Made by a program: the position numbers and the translations under genes. A DNA stretch of 64,000 nucleotides from Aphidius gifuensis (taxonomy: Eukaryota > Arthropoda > Insecta > Hymenoptera > Braconidae): contig NC_057788.1 in NCBI RefSeq assembly GCF_014905175.1, positions 1,116,001 to 1,180,000 of the forward strand. The letters are read 5' to 3'. The notes under the pieces were generated by a model, which was not told the origin of the DNA, ran no database searches, and saw only the letters and a list, made by a program, of their open reading frames with translations. This document shows, piece after piece, positions 21,601 to 33,800 of this stretch. Within the stretch, counting starts at the first letter, position 1. Each line of letters begins with the position of its first letter.

Positions 21601-24600
21601 CGTACACATTAACTCAGTCAGTCGGCGCAATACTCTAAGGAGGGTAGTGCGGAGTGACGAGGATATTGAGCGGTGTTACTAGGAAATAAAATATAAAAAA
21701 AAAAAAAATATATACGAAATAGTCATCCTCATCGTCGTGGTGGTGGTGGTGATTGTGGCGCAACTCTTGAATCAGTTACCCTCTAGCCACCGCCCCTGAA
21801 ACAACACAAAACTACAATTTTTTTGCAGCTTATTTTCATAAATTTCATTAGATCATAAATTAAATTTTTTTGCCTTAAAAAGTACAAAATAAAAGGACAA
21901 TTTATTAAAACGAGCTAATAAATTCAATAAAATATTAAAATATAAATAGCTAGCTTTTTTTTGTTGATAAATTTCAATTAAATTAATTTATAAAAAAATT
22001 GTTTTTTTTGGTAATTAATTAAATATGCTTATCGATCTTGTACGTGAGTCTGTATTGCAGTGCTTTTGTCACAGCTGCAAGGGTCCATTGAGTGTTGTTG
22101 GTGAGTTTTTTAATTGATTCATTTAATTTTTCATTAATTATTATTCATTGATCAATAATTAATACAAGCAACAACTTATAACATCATAATCAAAAAGAAA
22201 ACGATAAAAAATGATTGATTTCTTTCATTTTTTAATTGTTAATAACTATTTTTTTTTATAAATAAATTTTATAATTTATTTTTGTCCTTGTTATGTAGAA
22301 GGATTTTAATTTATTTTCTAATTTATATATTTTTTTTTTGTTCTTCATTAAATCAAATTAATTCATGGTCGTTTATTTTTTTAAAATTAATTTATCATTT
22401 TTGAAGTTTTTTTTTTTTCTTCAACTGCAGTATTAAATTTGCCGGTTTGTGATCGATTGAAATTTGCCGTTGTTGGGGGGAAGGGGGTCACCTGCAGTTC
22501 GATCAATTTTTACCTAGCATTAACATAAATTTTGATATTTAAAAATATTTTTAGTTTTATAATTTATATTTGGCTAAAATCGAAATAAATTTTTTTAAAA
22601 TTTTATTTAACTTGTTTGACTTTATTGTTTAAACAAATAAAAATTATAGAATGGATTATTTTAATGGATTTTATAATTTATTTTTAATGAAAAAAATTAT
22701 TCATAATTTTTTTGATAATTATTAAAGTTAGGGGTTTAAATTTTTATAATTATTTCTAAAAGAATTTTGCAATTTTATTTAAAAACAAATAACTATTAAT
22801 AAAAATGACTAAATTAATTTTATAATTTTTTTTTTTTTCATAAATTCAATTAAACGATTGACACTTGGTGCATCTTTAAATTAAAATTGAATAAAAAAAT
22901 AATTTAACGATAAGGGTTGTTAAACACGCACGTGTTTTTCGATAAACCGGCATGTATTTTGAAGGATCAGGGTGCGGCTCAAGATGGCTACAAGCCGGCT
23001 CTTTTTATATATATTTTATTTAATTTTTTTTTCATCTCACACCCTCGTGTACCATTAACAACCCCAATTACAATACCTTTTTAACGTTTTTTTTATTTAT
23101 TTTACAACTAAACACAATCGCATAACGAATATTTTAAAATTCATCGTAATTTTTATAAATCATTTTTCTAATATTTAAAAAATATTGTTATTATAATATT
23201 TAAATAATTAAAAAAGCTGGTCAAAGAGGCGGTAATGCACCAACCAAGAAACCAAGTGGAAAAGGAAAACCACGAACGAAACAACCAAAAAAAGTTAAAT
23301 TTATTAGTAAGTAAATTAAAGAAAAAAAAAACAAGCAAAAATCAATTATTTTTTTTTAATTAAAATATTCTTGATAATATTTTTTTTTTTTTGTAGATTA
23401 GTCTATTTTTATAAACTGCTATTATCATGTTCGAATTCAGCTTGCTTATATTTTTTTTTAATTACAAAAATTTAAATTTTAAAAAACTTTTAAAATTTAT
23501 TTATTAAAAAAATTTTTTTTCAATAATTTTTTAAACTTACATTATTAATTTGCTTGATGAAAAATTTTTTCATTATTTATATTTTTCTTTATATCAATTT
23601 TTTAAATGTTTAATTATTTTTTCTTAATTTGCAATTACCATGTAGAAATAAAATTTGCTCAATATAAATTTTTGCATTAAAAAAAATGTCAAATAAAAAT
23701 TTTTACAAATTTCAATTCAATTATTATATTTCAAATAATTTTATTAAATATTTCAAATTTCTATCATGTTAAAAGACAGTTTGACTTGATATAAATCATT
23801 TAAAAAATTTCCATAAAAAAAAAAAGAGAAGCCACAAATTAAATGATCTGTCAACACGAAGAGAAAATTACATTAACATTGGACAATTCCAATCATGATA
23901 AAAAAAATTATTTAAAAAAAAAATGCATTTATCATGATGGATAAAAAAAATATATTTGTGTCTTTGGTCATTTAAGCTGTTATTATTATTATTTATAGTA
24001 CACAATATGTGCTGTGTGTATATTTCTCTCCAGAGGTTCATGACCCTGCCTATATATATTTTTAAATTATACATTTGCGGTAAATTGAAGAGAGAAAAAA
24101 AAATAATAATATAAATAATAAAAGAAAGAGGGGTGAGGTTAAATTGCAAGAACAACTGACAGAGTATAAACTCACTGGCGACGAAGGTCTGCCCTGCAAG
24201 GGTGCGTGTACTCTGACTCTAGACAACACGGCGCCTAGAGACAATTTCGTTACGTCCTCACTTTGTCAGATCGATTCTTCTCCATTTTTTGCAAATGTGA
24301 CTCATATATGTATATATATTTTATCACTCTTTCCTTCTCTCTCTATTTTTTTCCTCTTTTTCAACCCTCTATTTTTTTTACCCTTATTTCTTTTCGAATG
24401 CTGTGGAGAACTCGTCTCATTAAATTTCCGGATTTTCAAGGGGTTAAAAAAATAAAATTTTCTTGTCGTACTGTAAATCTATTTACGTATATAAAAAGTA
24501 AATTTTAAAATTATAATTTAAATGAGATCTTGAAGAGATGATTTAACAATAAATATTTTGCATTTAATAATGAATTTTTATTTTTTTTATTAATAAATAT

Positions 24601-26005
24601 AGCAACTGAGATAAGATGCCAAGAAAAATCAAAGGGTGGTTGCAGTTATGAAGTTATATTGGCTGATCCAAAAGGTAAAAGACCATCATCACCACCTCAA
24701 CCAACTCAAATACAACAGCAAATTGCTATTGAAGATAAATTAAAAGCTGCTGAAGAAAGAAGATTATCACTTGAAGCACATAAATTAGCATCATTAGCTG
24801 CAAAATTATCTAAAATTGAAGAAGCATCACGTAAAAAAGATGAACTTAGCTCAGCATTTATAACAGCAACACGTGAATCACTTGATGCTAAAATGAATAA
24901 TACTGAAGAAAAACGTGAAGCACATATTGCTGAATTAAAAAATAAGCTAAAAGATCATGTATGAATTTTATAATATAATATTAATAAATAATTAACAGCT
25001 AGATATCTTAAGAATAACATTTAATTTTTCTATTATTATTACAGTTGGAAGCTGTAGAAAAAACTAGATTAAATTTGGAGCAACAAACATGTGAAGTACG
25101 TGCTGCTGTTGAAGAAAAATTGAAGACTGCAGCTGCTCAACGAGATGAAAATATGAAAAAAATGTTGGATCGTTTGAAGGAACATGTGAGTTAATTAAAA
25201 AATTATCATAATAATTTAATAAAATTAATATTTTTAATTTTATTACATACAGGAAGATCAAGTTTTACGTGTTCGTAATGGAATGACTGAAAAAGTTCAT
25301 CAATTGGAAAATCAAATTCAGGGAAAACTTGATCAAGCTCGTGAACGTCGTGAAAATATTGAACGTGAACAAAAAGAAAAATTGCGTAATCATGTAAGTT
25401 ATTACTTTAAATATATTATTATAATTTTATTTAACCAACTAACAATATTTTGTGTGAAATATAAATTAAAAAAAAATATATATAGAATACGATAAAGATT
25501 GCCAAAGTACGTGAAACAGCTGATGTTATCGCGATGAATGAATTGGCAAAGAAACGTAAAATTGTCATGAAAGTAACTGTTGCTGAGGAAAATCGACAAC
25601 GTGAAATTCAACGTCGTCTTCAAGCAATTCGTAATCATGTAATTTAAAACAAATATAAGAAATTATTATTATTTTCTTTGCTTTGTTTTAAGTGTCACGA
25701 AATTTTAATTATTATTTTATTATTATTTAGGTAGTGTTCCTGTTAGTAACCGCAATTTCCTTTCCTTTTTTATTTAATTTTTACAGATTTTTTGTTGAAT
25801 ATATTTTGCTTTAATGTAATTTTGAATTAAATGTTGATTAATTATAAATTATAAAATATTAATTTACTAATTTTAATTTTCTTTTTGTCAGGAAAAAAGA
25901 GCTGAAATGGTTAGACAAAACAAAGCAGCCCTGGCTGGCCAGGAAAACAAGATGGAAGAGCAAAGTGCCTTACAGATTGAAAACCAAACTGCCAGCTCTG
26001 GTTAA
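18662..26005 (+). CDS. stai: Stathmin, tubulin-binding phosphoprotein (multi-repeat insect form)
   Basis: Isoform A: coding exons 18662-18698, 24603-24958, 25045-25185, 25253-25393, 25486-25638, 25892-26005 give 313 aa. MATTAESPVILE joins STEIRCQEKSKGG, then the stathmin signature SYEVILADP and a long charged coiled coil (KLAAEERR-like KLKAAEERRLSLEA, DELSSAF, LKNKLKDH). Stathmins bind tubulin along this helix and promote microtubule disassembly. The helix is much longer than in vertebrate stathmin 1 (149 aa), with additional repeat exons. Likely untranslated exons end at 17904 (ACT/GTAAGT) and span 18053-18128, and 18617 begins the ATG exon. All introns after exon 2 are in phase 0. Alternative first exons are listed separately. 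Confidence 0.93.
21600..22024 (+). promoter_or_regulatory. Candidate internal promoter and 5' UTR of stathmin isoform B
   Basis: A GC-richer island in an AT-rich intron. AACTCAGTCAGTCGGCGCAA (21611-21630) holds two overlapping TCAGT arthropod initiators. It is followed by GCGGAGTGACGAGG and GCGGTGTTACTAGG (about 21650-21690), a GTGGT run at about 21737-21750, and another CAGTTACCCTCTAGCCACC at 21772-21790. It lies 240-410 bp before the ATG of exon 22025, the spacing expected of a promoter with leader. Function is inferred. Confidence 0.5.
22025..22100 (+). CDS. stai: Stathmin alternative first coding exon B (Cys-rich, membrane-targeting type)
   Basis: ATG at 22025, donor GTGAGT after 22100, 76 nt, ending in phase 1 exactly as exon 18662-18698 does, so it can splice to 24603 in frame. 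It encodes MLIDLVRESVLQCFCHSCKG followed by PLSVV. The clustered cysteines (CFCHSC) resemble the palmitoylated N-terminal domain of the neuronal stathmins (SCG10/SCLIP/RB3), which anchors them to Golgi and vesicle membranes. The candidate TCAGT promoter is just upstream. Confidence 0.75.
23217..23306 (+). CDS. stai: Stathmin optional cassette exon (basic linker)
   Basis: 90 nt, phase 1 at both ends, so inclusion or skipping keeps frame. Read after exon B it gives AGQRGGNAPTKKPSGKGKPR then TKQPKKVKFI, a strongly basic linker; from there A/CA joins common exon TEIRCQ. The donor is good (TTA/GTAAGT); the acceptor (ATTAAAAAAG) has a weak pyrimidine tract, consistent with regulated use. No stop in this frame. 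The call rests on phase, composition and donor. Confidence 0.6.
24140..24280. other. GC-rich island in the stathmin intron, function unknown
   Basis: Sharp GC-rich segment (about 24160-24250), 320 bp before common exon 24603. It contains GGTCTGCCCTGCAAGGGTGC and an inverted CTCTAG...CTAGAG pair (24218-24240). Both strands have open frames without an ATG (plus: from 24144; minus: from 24244), with donor-like GTGCGT (plus) and GTGAGT (minus) sites. It could be another promoter/first exon, a structured RNA or an enhancer. Confidence 0.35.
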
Positions 26006-27540
26006 TTTAATTAAAAATTAATTAAAATATTCATAATGATGCTATTTTCATGATTAACAAGTTACATTTAAACGGTACTATATCAACTAATTAATAAAAA
26101 ATAACAGCAACAATTCATCTAGATAAAAAAAATAATAATTAACTCAAAACAACAAGTTTAACATAATAATAAAGTCTTTTCAATTACTCTGATTAAAATA
26201 ATATTGCATTAAAATAAAGATAAAAAATTCAATCAATAAAACAGCTGCTGACGATTTTTAAATTAATCCAGAATTAAAGATATTAAATATTATAAAAAAA
26301 TATATATTATATATCTATGAAAAATATAAATAATAAATATCGTCGTAATATTTTTTTAATTTTGGCTATATCTCATCCCAAGTGGAGAAAAAGTGTGTAT
26401 CAAAGATGCTCAATTTAATATTTTTTCAAATTCAATTATAATTCTTAATAATGAGATAAAAAAAAAAACAAATTAATTACAATTTAGCCATTTACTTTTT
26501 ACGTTCCATTGTTTTGCTGTTTTTTTTTTTTTCTTTCAATTGTATCATGATAATATGAAATCGAAATCCACATTAATATTTCGAAATCGCTGGTGATATA
26601 ATTTCGAAAATTAATCTGAAATAATTAATTATGTATTGTGATTAATATTAATTTAAAAAATTAATCAATATTTTAAGCACTACTTTTTATATTTGATGTT
26701 TAAAAAAAAAATTATGAAAAAAAAATTTAATCCAATTATTTTGATGATATAATCATTGCGAATGAAAGCTGAATAAAAAGTAAAAAAAAATAAAAATATA
26801 TATAATATTAAACGTGTGGCATTTGTATGTAATTAAAAATAGAAAAAAAAAAAAAAAAATTATCTTTATTAATTAATCGGTATGCCTTTTTCATGTGGAT
26901 TTATACGTTGACTCATAATAGTGCTTTATAAAAGTTTCTACAACGCTTTGCGATATCGAAAAATATAAAAAAAAAAATATATAAAAAACATGATAATAAT
27001 ATTAATAAAGTAACAATCAATGTTATTAATAATAAATATATAAATAAATGATTTTATACTCGATTGCATAATTTGTTTTAGGCTTAATATCAATTTGAAA
27101 TAAATGTAATGATAATATTATTTAAATAAAAAAAAAATAACAAACTAAATTATTGATAAATAAATAATTGAGTGGCTAATGTATTAACCACTTGAATATA
27201 TTCGCACAATATTATAAACGGCTTAATTATAAAATAAAAATAAAATAAACTATTTCACAAAAATTATTATTAATTTTATTGATAAACACAAAATATACAC
27301 CTTAAATATATTTTCATTTTCTAATTTAAAAATTACTTTATTAATTATTATTTATTTAAATTTAAATTGTTATTATTTTTTTTTCACAAGCTAATTAATG
27401 TTTTTATTTTTTTTCAATTAATCAATATAATTATCAATTATTTTTCATAAATATTCATGATCTAATCAATCGAAATAAAAAATATTTTTAAAAAATTCAT
27501 TTTTTTTTTTCTCATCGGATGGTGCTGCCACCAAAATAAT
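26006..27540. other. Stathmin 3' UTR and intergenic DNA
   Basis: Follows the stathmin stop. Several AATAAA-type sites occur (for example near 26090 and 26238). AT-rich with homopolymer runs; no ORF longer than shadow length and no clear repeat. Confidence 0.45.
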
Positions 27541-27818
27541 AATAATAATTAATATGATGATGTGACACACACGTGATATTATTCATGACGTCACTCATAC
27601 ATGTATGTATTGATAAGAAAAAAAAAATAAATAAAAAAATAAGGTAGGTTTTTGAGATAAAAAAAAAAGAAATGGCCGCGAAGAAAAAAATTGAGCATTG
27701 TCGCGACAAGTGCTGCTCGAATAAAAAATTATATTAAATGATAATAGCTTAAATTAAAAATATAATTATCATAAATTAAAGTGATTGTTGTACTGTTAAA
27801 TGGTACAGGTGAAATATA
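27541..27818 (+). promoter_or_regulatory. Candidate promoter of NFAT isoform a
   Basis: A CACGTG E-box at about 27570 and a perfect CRE (TGACGTCA, 27586-27593) are followed by a CG-richer stretch GAAATGGCCGCGAAG and TTGTCGCGACAAG (about 27670-27710), then the ATG at 27819. TTGTCGCGACAA is a perfect 12-bp palindrome. These motifs, next to a coding first exon, suggest a promoter; no TATA box is evident. Confidence 0.45.
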
Positions 27819-30800
27819 ATGTTATTAAAAAATCAACGTGTTGATAAAAAAAGCCGAAGGCATAAAACCGCCAAGGCCACGGCCGGTAAGTCAAACAACT
27901 TTTCATATCTCTTTTTTTTCCTTTTTTATTTATATTTTTTTTACCTGTTTATGGGATTTTTTTTTGGACCTTTTTTTTTGCAATATAAAAAAATAATATT
28001 TTTAAAAAACTATAAAATTACTTGTTGATATTTTTTCAAGGTTTTTTGTTATATTTTTTTTACTATTTTTACGGAGAGATTGGTATTTTTATTTTTATTT
28101 TTTTTTGGAGTAAAATTTATACCAGATGCTTCCTTTTTTTTTATCAAAATAATATTAATGCGTATATCATATTTTGCTCTTGGTACGTATTATTATTATT
28201 AATTGATTATTAATGTTAATAAAAGTACAGTAATTAGTATTCATTTAAAAAACTCAATTAACAGCTGATTTTATTGAAAAAATTAACGAAAAATATGTTT
28301 CATTATTTTGAGGTTAGATTGTTTCTCCATTTTATTTATTTAGTAATATTTTTATTTATTTATAATAATCATTAGTTTTTTAAAAATAATATTGACAAAT
28401 ACTTTTTTACATTATTTTTTAATATTTTATTTTTTTTAGTTTTGTTTTTTACGATAGAAAAAAAATACATCGACAAATATGCGTCGTTAAAATTTAAATT
28501 TTTTATTCAACTGCATTGAACAATGTTTGAGATATTTAAATAATTTTTTTTATTACCGATAATTAGATGAATTGTTTAAAAGACAATAATAGTAGTTTAA
28601 ATGTTTTTTTAATATTAGTCAGTAATGAATTGATGATTGATTTGAACTTTAATCTTTTGTTAACTCGTTATTATTTTTTTTCTATTTATTTTATTTATTT
28701 ATAATATTTATGTCAAGATTTTTTAAATATCCTTCATCAATAATAATAAAATTTTAATTTTAATAATTTTGTATATTTTTATTTATTAGCAGCAAAATGT
28801 AAAATAGTTTTTGCATTATGACATTCAGCAACTAGTCTTATCTGTATTTGTTAGAATTGCTTTTATTTTTCTTGTTACTTTGCACCTTATCTGTGTAAAA
28901 AGATGGATTTATAAACAAACTAAAGTGTGTTTGCTATCAAATGATAAAGAATTATATTCTAGAATGATCTTTGTTAATTTATTATTAATAAATTATATTT
29001 AGATTATATTTTTTATCTTAATTTCTTTCTATTTTATTCATTCAAAAATAATATTCTGTTTAATTTTTTTTCAAATATATTTTATCACTTTATGCTATGA
29101 CAAGTTGAGATTTTGAAATGAAATATAATTTACTTCAAGGACTTTGTAATGTAGAACTAATCATTGTCAATCTGCAAAAAAAAAAAAAAATTGCAAATTG
29201 CAAATTGCCTTTCAAATAATTATGTTTCTCAAGTTCTTTTTGCATATTCAAAATTTTTTTTTTTTCCTTTTATCAATTGAGCTTGATATTTAATTATTTA
29301 TAATGAATTTTATTCAAATTTTTTATTAAAATCATTTTTAATTGTCAAACAAATGATGTTAAAAAAATTTTAAAAATATTGATTACACAAATCAATAAAT
29401 TTTTACAAAAATCGACGATGAAATTTTAATAGAAAAAAATTAATTTTCAAAACAAAAATCGAAAAATATTTAAAATTTTTCAATTATTTAACGGAGTGTT
29501 ATAAAGTTATTAATTTACATATTAAAAAATTTAAAAAATCAAAAATTTACAATCTAAACAAATTAAATTAATTTGAATTTTTATAAAAATTGTTGTTTAA
29601 ATTATTTTTTAATAATAATTTATCTTCATAAATGTATTTATAAATAATTTTGCAATAACATGTAGTTTATTTATTTTTTCAAAACAAATAAATAATTGTT
29701 TTGACAAAAAAAAAAATATATATATTAGATAAAATCGATAATATTAGTGATGACGAAATAAAATTATTTCATTTCTATTAAAACTTTTACAATTATTTTT
29801 ATGTTATTGATCCACCTTAAAATAAAACATTGGTAAAAATAAAATCTTGTTGATCATCATCATCATCAATGCGTAGGTCTCTTGATGCATCATAAATTTT
29901 TTATTTATTTTGTCAATTTTTATTTATTCATCATGTGCTTGCAATTCTATTTTATAAATTTTTTTAAATATACTTAACAACTAATAATACATTATCACGT
30001 GTTTGTCAATTACAAGGTCATTTGAATATTAACAATAACCACGTGTTTCAAAGAAATTATAGAAAAAATATTTTGTAAATTAAATAAAGAAAATTTTATT
30101 TAATTTACAATTTCTAAATTTTATCATGACAAATAACAAATAAAAATTTATAATCCTTATTTAAATTTTTAAATTTTTTCTTATTAATATTTAAAAGTCT
30201 GTGATTTATTATTTTGAAGATTAAATTTGAATATTTGTTCGAAATTGAGACACAAAAACATATATATTTTTTATAATGTTTTATTTTATTTTATTTGGAT
30301 TAAATTTAAATTTTTTTCTAGTTTAAATTTGATCAGTTGGATTTTATTTGTTGAAGAATTTTAAATAAAATATAATACGTTGGCATTTGAGAATATCACA
30401 CACAGTTTAATGGGGTACAAAGTCCATAGTCAGACAGTATAAGACTTGTTGAGAATCATTTATTAAACGTAACTGTTCAACAAGTTGATATTGGACTTTT
30501 GTGTAACATGCATACAAAATATTGCAATAAATACATATGTCAATTTTGTATTTACTAAATGTCCTTATCAAAGTCAAAATTCAGCTCAAAATAAAATTTA
30601 AAAAATATACACAAAATCATTTATTATTGTCTGATAAATAAATGAAAAAATACAAAATTTACTCGACAATAATTTAATTTTTTAAAAAAACATTTTTTAA
30701 TTTCAATTTTTTAAATCCTTTTCATAAATTTTTTTATTATATTATTTTTAAATTGATAAGAAAATATGATTAAAATTTACACCCGAAAGAATAGACTATA

Positions 30801-33800
30801 GTTTATAAAAACTTCAAAAATCTTTATTTAAAAATCATCTAAAATTGTTCTAAAAATAAAAATGTAACTGACTAAATTCATTAAAAAAAAAAATTAAAAT
30901 TAAATTTAAATATAAATGAAAATAACTAGTACTTGAAAAAATCAATTATAATTTATTGTAAATGATACTTTTCAATTGAGAAACATAAATTCCAAAAATT
31001 TTAAAAATAATATATTTAAAAAAAAAAAATAAAAGCTATTGATAAAATATAATTACACCATATTTCATAAATAAATTAGCATTCAAGTTTATCTATCAGA
31101 TAAAAAAAGTCATTTAATTATGAAATTTCATAACTAATCAAAATATTTTTCTCAAATATTTAATGAATTTACGAATATTAGACAATTTAAATAATTTTTT
31201 GGATCATTAATCGTTATAAATTAATTACAAATGAATTTTTTTGAGTTAATAAATATTTTTTATTATCATATTTGTCATCAATAATCGATTATCTTGATAA
31301 TCAAATTATCCTAGTTGTAAAAATTACATAATTAAATATCTCAAGTATTTTATTTGCAACATAAATTAGGTATTTCAAATATTTCGTTGATATTAATCAA
31401 CAACATTGAAACCGTCAACACACTCCTGTATGATTATATGATTAAAAAATTTTTTTAATATATCAATAATTTTTTTCAGTGCTCCTCGAGCCATTATACA
31501 TTTATGATTATTAATTCAACGGTCTCAATGCTTCAATGCAGTCTTCTAGAAAATTTATTATCATGACTTTTACTTGTTTCTATCTGTGTAGTTTATTATA
31601 CGACGTAACACACAAATGCCCTTAATAATTTTGCAATGTTTTTTTTTTTTTTTTTATTTTTTTATTTATTTTGATTCGACGTATTGATCTTGAAGACTTG
31701 AATTATTATTATTTATTTTTTTGTTATTACATAACTTGATAAATAAATCAATGAGAAAATTGATTGAAAATTTTTAAAATTTTTTTTTAGATTGTTGAAT
31801 ACTTGAAGTTTAGATTTTAAATATATTTATATTTTATATTTAGATTAAAATAGCGTTATCATTGTTCAATGTTTAATTGACTTTTCTGCATTTAACACGT
31901 GTCGCTAGTTTAATATCTTTTTATTTTGCAATTTATTTATTTAATTTTTTGTGTAAAAATAAAAATGACAATGCTTGATTCAAGTGTATAAATGAGCGAT
32001 GTTTTAATCGTTATCTTGAAAGGGTGAAGAAATTGAAGCGAGGACAGTTATTGAAGAAAAAAAATTAAAGAAAAAAAAAAACACATGCAGTGATATGAGG
32101 CCAATTACCTACTGATAATTCTCATCGCTGCTTTATAAATAATAATATACTTCATAAATATAAATGAAATTATGATTTTAAAGAAATTAAAAAATATTTA
32201 AACAATCAATTATTAACAAATGTTTTTATTTTTTATTTAAAAAACAATTGATACAACGAAAAAATTACAAATAATAGGAATTTTTTTAAATTAAATTATA
32301 GCAACAATAGAAATAATATAAACAAATAATAGTTTGGAATAAATTGATTAGTCATTTATTTAGTATTATTTGATTAACAATTTTTTTTTATTGAAAAAGA
32401 AATATTGACTTTTGAAGCTTGAGAAAAATATAAAATTGCAAAAAAAAATAAAAATAATTGAAATTGAAACTTGAAAATTTTATGAGAATTGTATTTTGGT
32501 GTTGTTTAAATATTAGAAGCATAATTTTGTGAAATTTTTTTTTAGAAATATTTTTTTTTAACAAATATAACTTCCAGCGAAAAATTCCAAATTTTGTCTC
32601 TAAGTATGACGCTGAAGCTATCCTCGTAATTTTTTTTTTATTAAATTGTTGAGGATTTAAGCTAATTAGGAAAAAAAATTGGATAGTTTTGAAATGGTCA
32701 AAGAGGGGTAAGGGGTGGATTGTAACTGTTTTTAATTTTTTTGACTATGATAGAGCTGAGCTATTTTCGTAATTTTTTTTTTTTCTAGTTTGGGGAAAAA
32801 AATAGAAATTTTTGAAATGGTCAAAGGGGGGTGAAAAGATTAAAAACAATTAAAAACCACCCCCTACCCCTCTTTGACCATTTCAAAAATTCCTAATTTT
32901 TTTTCTTAATTAGCTTAGGTCTTCAACAATTTTATAAAAAAAAAATTACGAGGATAGCTCAACTCTATCATAATTAAAAAAATTAAAAACCAATAGTCGT
33001 CGTAAAATCGTATAAATCCACCCCCTACTCCCCTTTGACCATTTCAAAAATTATATTTTTTTTTCCTCAATTAGCTTAGATCATAGACAATTTAATAAAA
33101 AAAAAATTATGTGGATAGCTCAACTCCATCATAGTTAAAAAAAATCATAATTCGAAAAATAGAATTAAAATAGAATAGAAATAATTTTTTTTTGCTCTCT
33201 ATGACATTTCGAGTTGAGACAGTGATAAATTAATTGAGGTGAATGCTGAGTCATTGAATCTGTTCTGTATCCTCAATACACTTGTTGACAATATCAGCCA
33301 TCCATGCATTAGTTGGGTAAATAGAAAAATGACAATAAAAATTATTTAAATAAACAATAAATAAATAATAATAAATAAAAAAAATAACAAGATCATTTTA
33401 ACAAGACCTCTTCACATTACATCCAACTCTTTTATTTTTATTTTGATACACATTTTTTTCTCATTTTTATTATTTATTAATATTTATTTATTATTAATAT
33501 TTATCATTTATTTTTATGACGTCCAGATAAAAGACAATAAACTCACCATTATTTCAACAACTGAATACATAATTAATTTTTTTTCATTTTTTTTTTTTTT
33601 TTTCACCTACACACTTACAAGCTTTACAATGCTTATTATTTAAATGAAAAAAAAAATACTATTTATTATTTTAACAATATATAATAATTATTAATAATCT
33701 ATCAATTAAATAATCAAAAAAAAAAAAAATATATTAAACAATTTTTAATACAAAAAAATACGCATTTTATATAAAAATTTTTCTTTTTTTTTCGATTAAA

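Noticed and set aside
24144..24455. 103-codon ORF in the stathmin intron as a gene
   Set aside because: No ATG and it soon passes into low-complexity T-rich sequence; kept only as a GC-rich island of unknown role.
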